Source of the DNA: Toxoplasma gondii ME49
Lineage: Eukaryota > Apicomplexa > Conoidasida > Eucoccidiorida > Sarcocystidae
Assembly (NCBI RefSeq): GCF_000006565.2
Contig: NC_031469.1
Location: forward strand, 1,005,245-1,069,244
Length of the DNA: 64,000 nucleotides
Direction: 5' to 3'
Positions within the stretch are counted from its first letter, which is position 1. Each line of letters begins with the position of its first letter. The translations under genes were made by a program, and so were the position numbers. The notes beneath the pieces were generated by a model that was not told the origin of the DNA, did not search any database, and saw only the letters and a program-made list of their open reading frames with translations. Of this stretch, positions 62,077 through 64,000 are shown one piece after another.

Positions 62077-64000
62077 GTACGTTTTCGTGAGTCGGTAAAT
62101 ATGAAGGAGTTTACGTGGTGTGTATGCGTTGTTGCGTTCATGTGTTTCACCGCATCGATTCCGATATCTGTGGCAGCCTCTTGAATTATGGGGTAATTAC
62201 ACGTAAACAAATATATATATATATATATATATTTATACGTGTCTTTATGTCTGTGGTGTTCGGATATTTCACCTTTCTTTGTTTCTGCGTTCAGAAAGGG
62301 CGCGTAAACGTGATCGAAATGGCAACAGCGCTCGGTGTGAGTCCCGACATCGTGGAGGCGAAGACGGAGGAGATGACGCGGAGGAGCAGGCATTTGATGC
62401 TTCTTGACGGTGACCTCATTTCCACGCTGTACCTTAACATGATCGCTGGAGAAATTGAAAATCTCCTCGAAGTGAGCAGCGATCGTCAAACGAAAAAACC
62501 TAAGAATCTCTAGACACCCGCGGGACCCGGGTCAGCGACAAGCTTCCATGTATGCGTGAACTCAATTTTCGAGGTCGCCCTTCTGTCTCCTTCTCCCGAT
62601 TCTCCCGCGAAACACAGAGAGACACCTCGCCAGCATACTCATGCGCAAGTATCTAAAACTGCGATTCACTTTAATGCATAAATATGTACTCATGTATATA
62701 AAAAGGTATGTATATCTACGCGTATATATGTGCATGTGAATGCGTAGACGTAGGCACATGGTAGGAGACACACACGGCAACAGGAGGAAGTACTTGCGGT
62801 GTCTTTTTTAGAAGCCTTCATCGTTGTGCGTCATTTCACATGGCGCCGCCTTTTTATTCGACGGCCTCACAAGCAAAGGACGACGCTGTGAGTGTTCAAC
62901 ACTAATATATTTTTGCATATGCACACAGACACACATATTGCATGTGCGCATTCATATATATATATATATATATATATATGGGCAAATATACACAAACATA
63001 CATATATATATATATATATATATATGTGAAAAGGATTATATTTAAAGGAAGCTATCGATGGTCGCGTGAATGGGTTTGTGTCGAGTGAACGTTTTTCAGG
63101 AGAAGGGCCAACTGACGATCGCGGAGTTATCTCAAAAGTATTCTCTGCCGGCTGAGTTTTTACGTCAGGAGATCCACGCGCGTCTCGGCACAGTCATTCA
63201 CGGTAAGAGTGTGTCTTTGTTTTTCCGTTGCATGCGCTCGAACGCTTGCAGGCAACGCACCCTCAGTCCAAAACTCCTTTTCTGTGTTTTTCAGGCGAAC
63301 TGAAAAACCAGTATCTGACGACGGCTCACTTCTCGCGGCGAGTTGAAAGCATCGTCCGAGGCGTCTTGACAGCTGCATGCAGACCTGTGGCTGTCTCGGC
63401 TATCGCCACAGAGTTCAAGTGAGTTTTGGTCTCGTTTTCGCTCAGGAGGTGTGTTTTGTCGTGTGCGATTCAGGTGGAGATCCAGTGCTTCTCTTCTGCG
63501 TCCTCTCTCGACGTTTCGCGTACAGAAGAGCTACTCAGAGTCTGGTGCAGGCGTTTCGCTTCTTATCTGACAGCAGTTGCGTCTCGCCGTTTTGTTCTCT
63601 GTTCCTTTCCGTCTCTCTCTCGGACTTCTCTCGCGTTCTCGGGGGTGACGTCAGGCTCGCTGAGAACGCGGCTCTCGCTGCTGACTCTGAGATGCACGCC
63701 CAGGCAGAAGACGGCGCGCAGCAGCTTCCCCGCGCCTTCTAGTGGTGTGATGCCGTGGCGTAGTTGGAGGCTGCAAGAACTTGGGGGATGTGTGACGAAC
63801 CGAGAGCTTTGTTGAAATTTGGACTGAAATCGTAAAGTGAAATTCTTTGAACCGGAAACGGGACTCCAGGTGAATTTTGGAAATGCGTATATCAATTTAA
63901 GACATCTCTTCTTTCCTGGCGTTCGTCGTTTTGCTTCCTCTGTGCAGTCTCCCGAACGACAGCGTGACCAATGCAGCAGTGCAGCTGATTCGCCTTGCGC
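61723..64000 (+). CDS. UFL1: UFL1, UFM1-protein E3 ligase, 5' part
   Basis: Exons 61723-61929, 62295-62471, 63100-63202, 63295-63418 and 63948-64000 (cut by the window end) encode the first 221 residues. Alignment by eye to UFL1 is continuous: LQRQFMAVQEAAPTQMLSER, VDIVVKLMEKKKIQLVTTTN-GKEFVTLETL, GRVNVIEMATALGV, GQLTIAELSQKYSLPAEFLR, LGTVIHG, and RGVLTAACRPVAVSAIATEF. These are the winged-helix repeats of UFL1's N-terminus. In other eukaryotes UFL1, with UFBP1/DDRGK1, brings UFC1-UFM1 to substrates at the ER, notably ribosomal protein uL24. The exon 1 donor is ambiguous: GTTCGT at 61930 gives the best alignment, while GTGCAT 42 bases later would add 14 residues. The start Met follows a long CT-rich leader. 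Introns contain (TA)n tracts. Confidence 0.92.
62043..62073. repeat. (TA)n tract in UFL1 intron 1
   Basis: Pure TA run; another follows at 62211-62233. Confidence 0.8.
62954..63028. repeat. (TA)n tracts in UFL1 intron 2
   Basis: Two TA runs separated by GGGCAAATATACACAAACAT, about 75 bases before exon 3. Confidence 0.8.

Overview
The window reads as nuclear chromosomal DNA of a tissue-cyst coccidian (Apicomplexa, Sarcocystidae; the Toxoplasma/Neospora/Hammondia/Besnoitia group). Reasons: GC-balanced exons broken by GT..AG introns of a few hundred bases, pyrimidine-rich tracts before acceptors and starts, very frequent TGCATGC palindromes, many (TA)n microsatellites in introns and spacers, long Ser/Arg/Glu-rich disordered proteins, and a eukaryotic gene set. 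I cannot fix the species by eye. No bacterial, viral, CRISPR, transposase, rRNA or tRNA signal was seen. Exon models were built by hand from splice consensus plus phase; unless stated, exon lengths add up to whole codons.

Nine protein genes are supported, in alternating convergent and divergent pairs. Left to right: (1) 238-2788 +, five exons, secreted or plastid-type leader, unrecognised; (2) 4058-5422 -, two exons, 258 aa, unrecognised; (3) 7028-7979 +, LSM1; (4) 9440-15205 -, three exons, 1,476 aa, hydrophobic N-terminus, unrecognised; (5) 19680-25740 +, eight exons, seven-transmembrane THH1/TOM1/TOM3-type protein; (6) 30256-33155 -, four exons, Ser/Arg-rich, unrecognised; (7) 33488-38563 -, a 1,691-codon uninterrupted frame, disordered; (8) 44212-49011 +, eight exons, NSUN4-like RNA m5C methyltransferase; (9) 52054-59033 -, at least 12 exons, coiled-coil protein. 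A tenth, 61723-64000 +, is the 5' part of UFL1, the UFM1 E3 ligase, and runs off the end.

Recognised functions are RNA-centred (LSM1 in mRNA decay, the NSUN enzyme in RNA methylation) plus ufmylation and a membrane protein. They are housekeeping genes with no sign of acting as one pathway, and the layout gives no operon-like grouping.

The non-genic DNA is the more unusual part. A 21-copy, 78-bp minisatellite (26320-27957) carries a TGCATGCA octamer in almost every unit. A dispersed short palindrome family built on GGTGTAC..ACACC occurs about twenty times, both between genes and inside exons, where it is read in different frames. A 4.2-kb stretch around 39.5-43.7 kb lacks the compositional habits of its surroundings.
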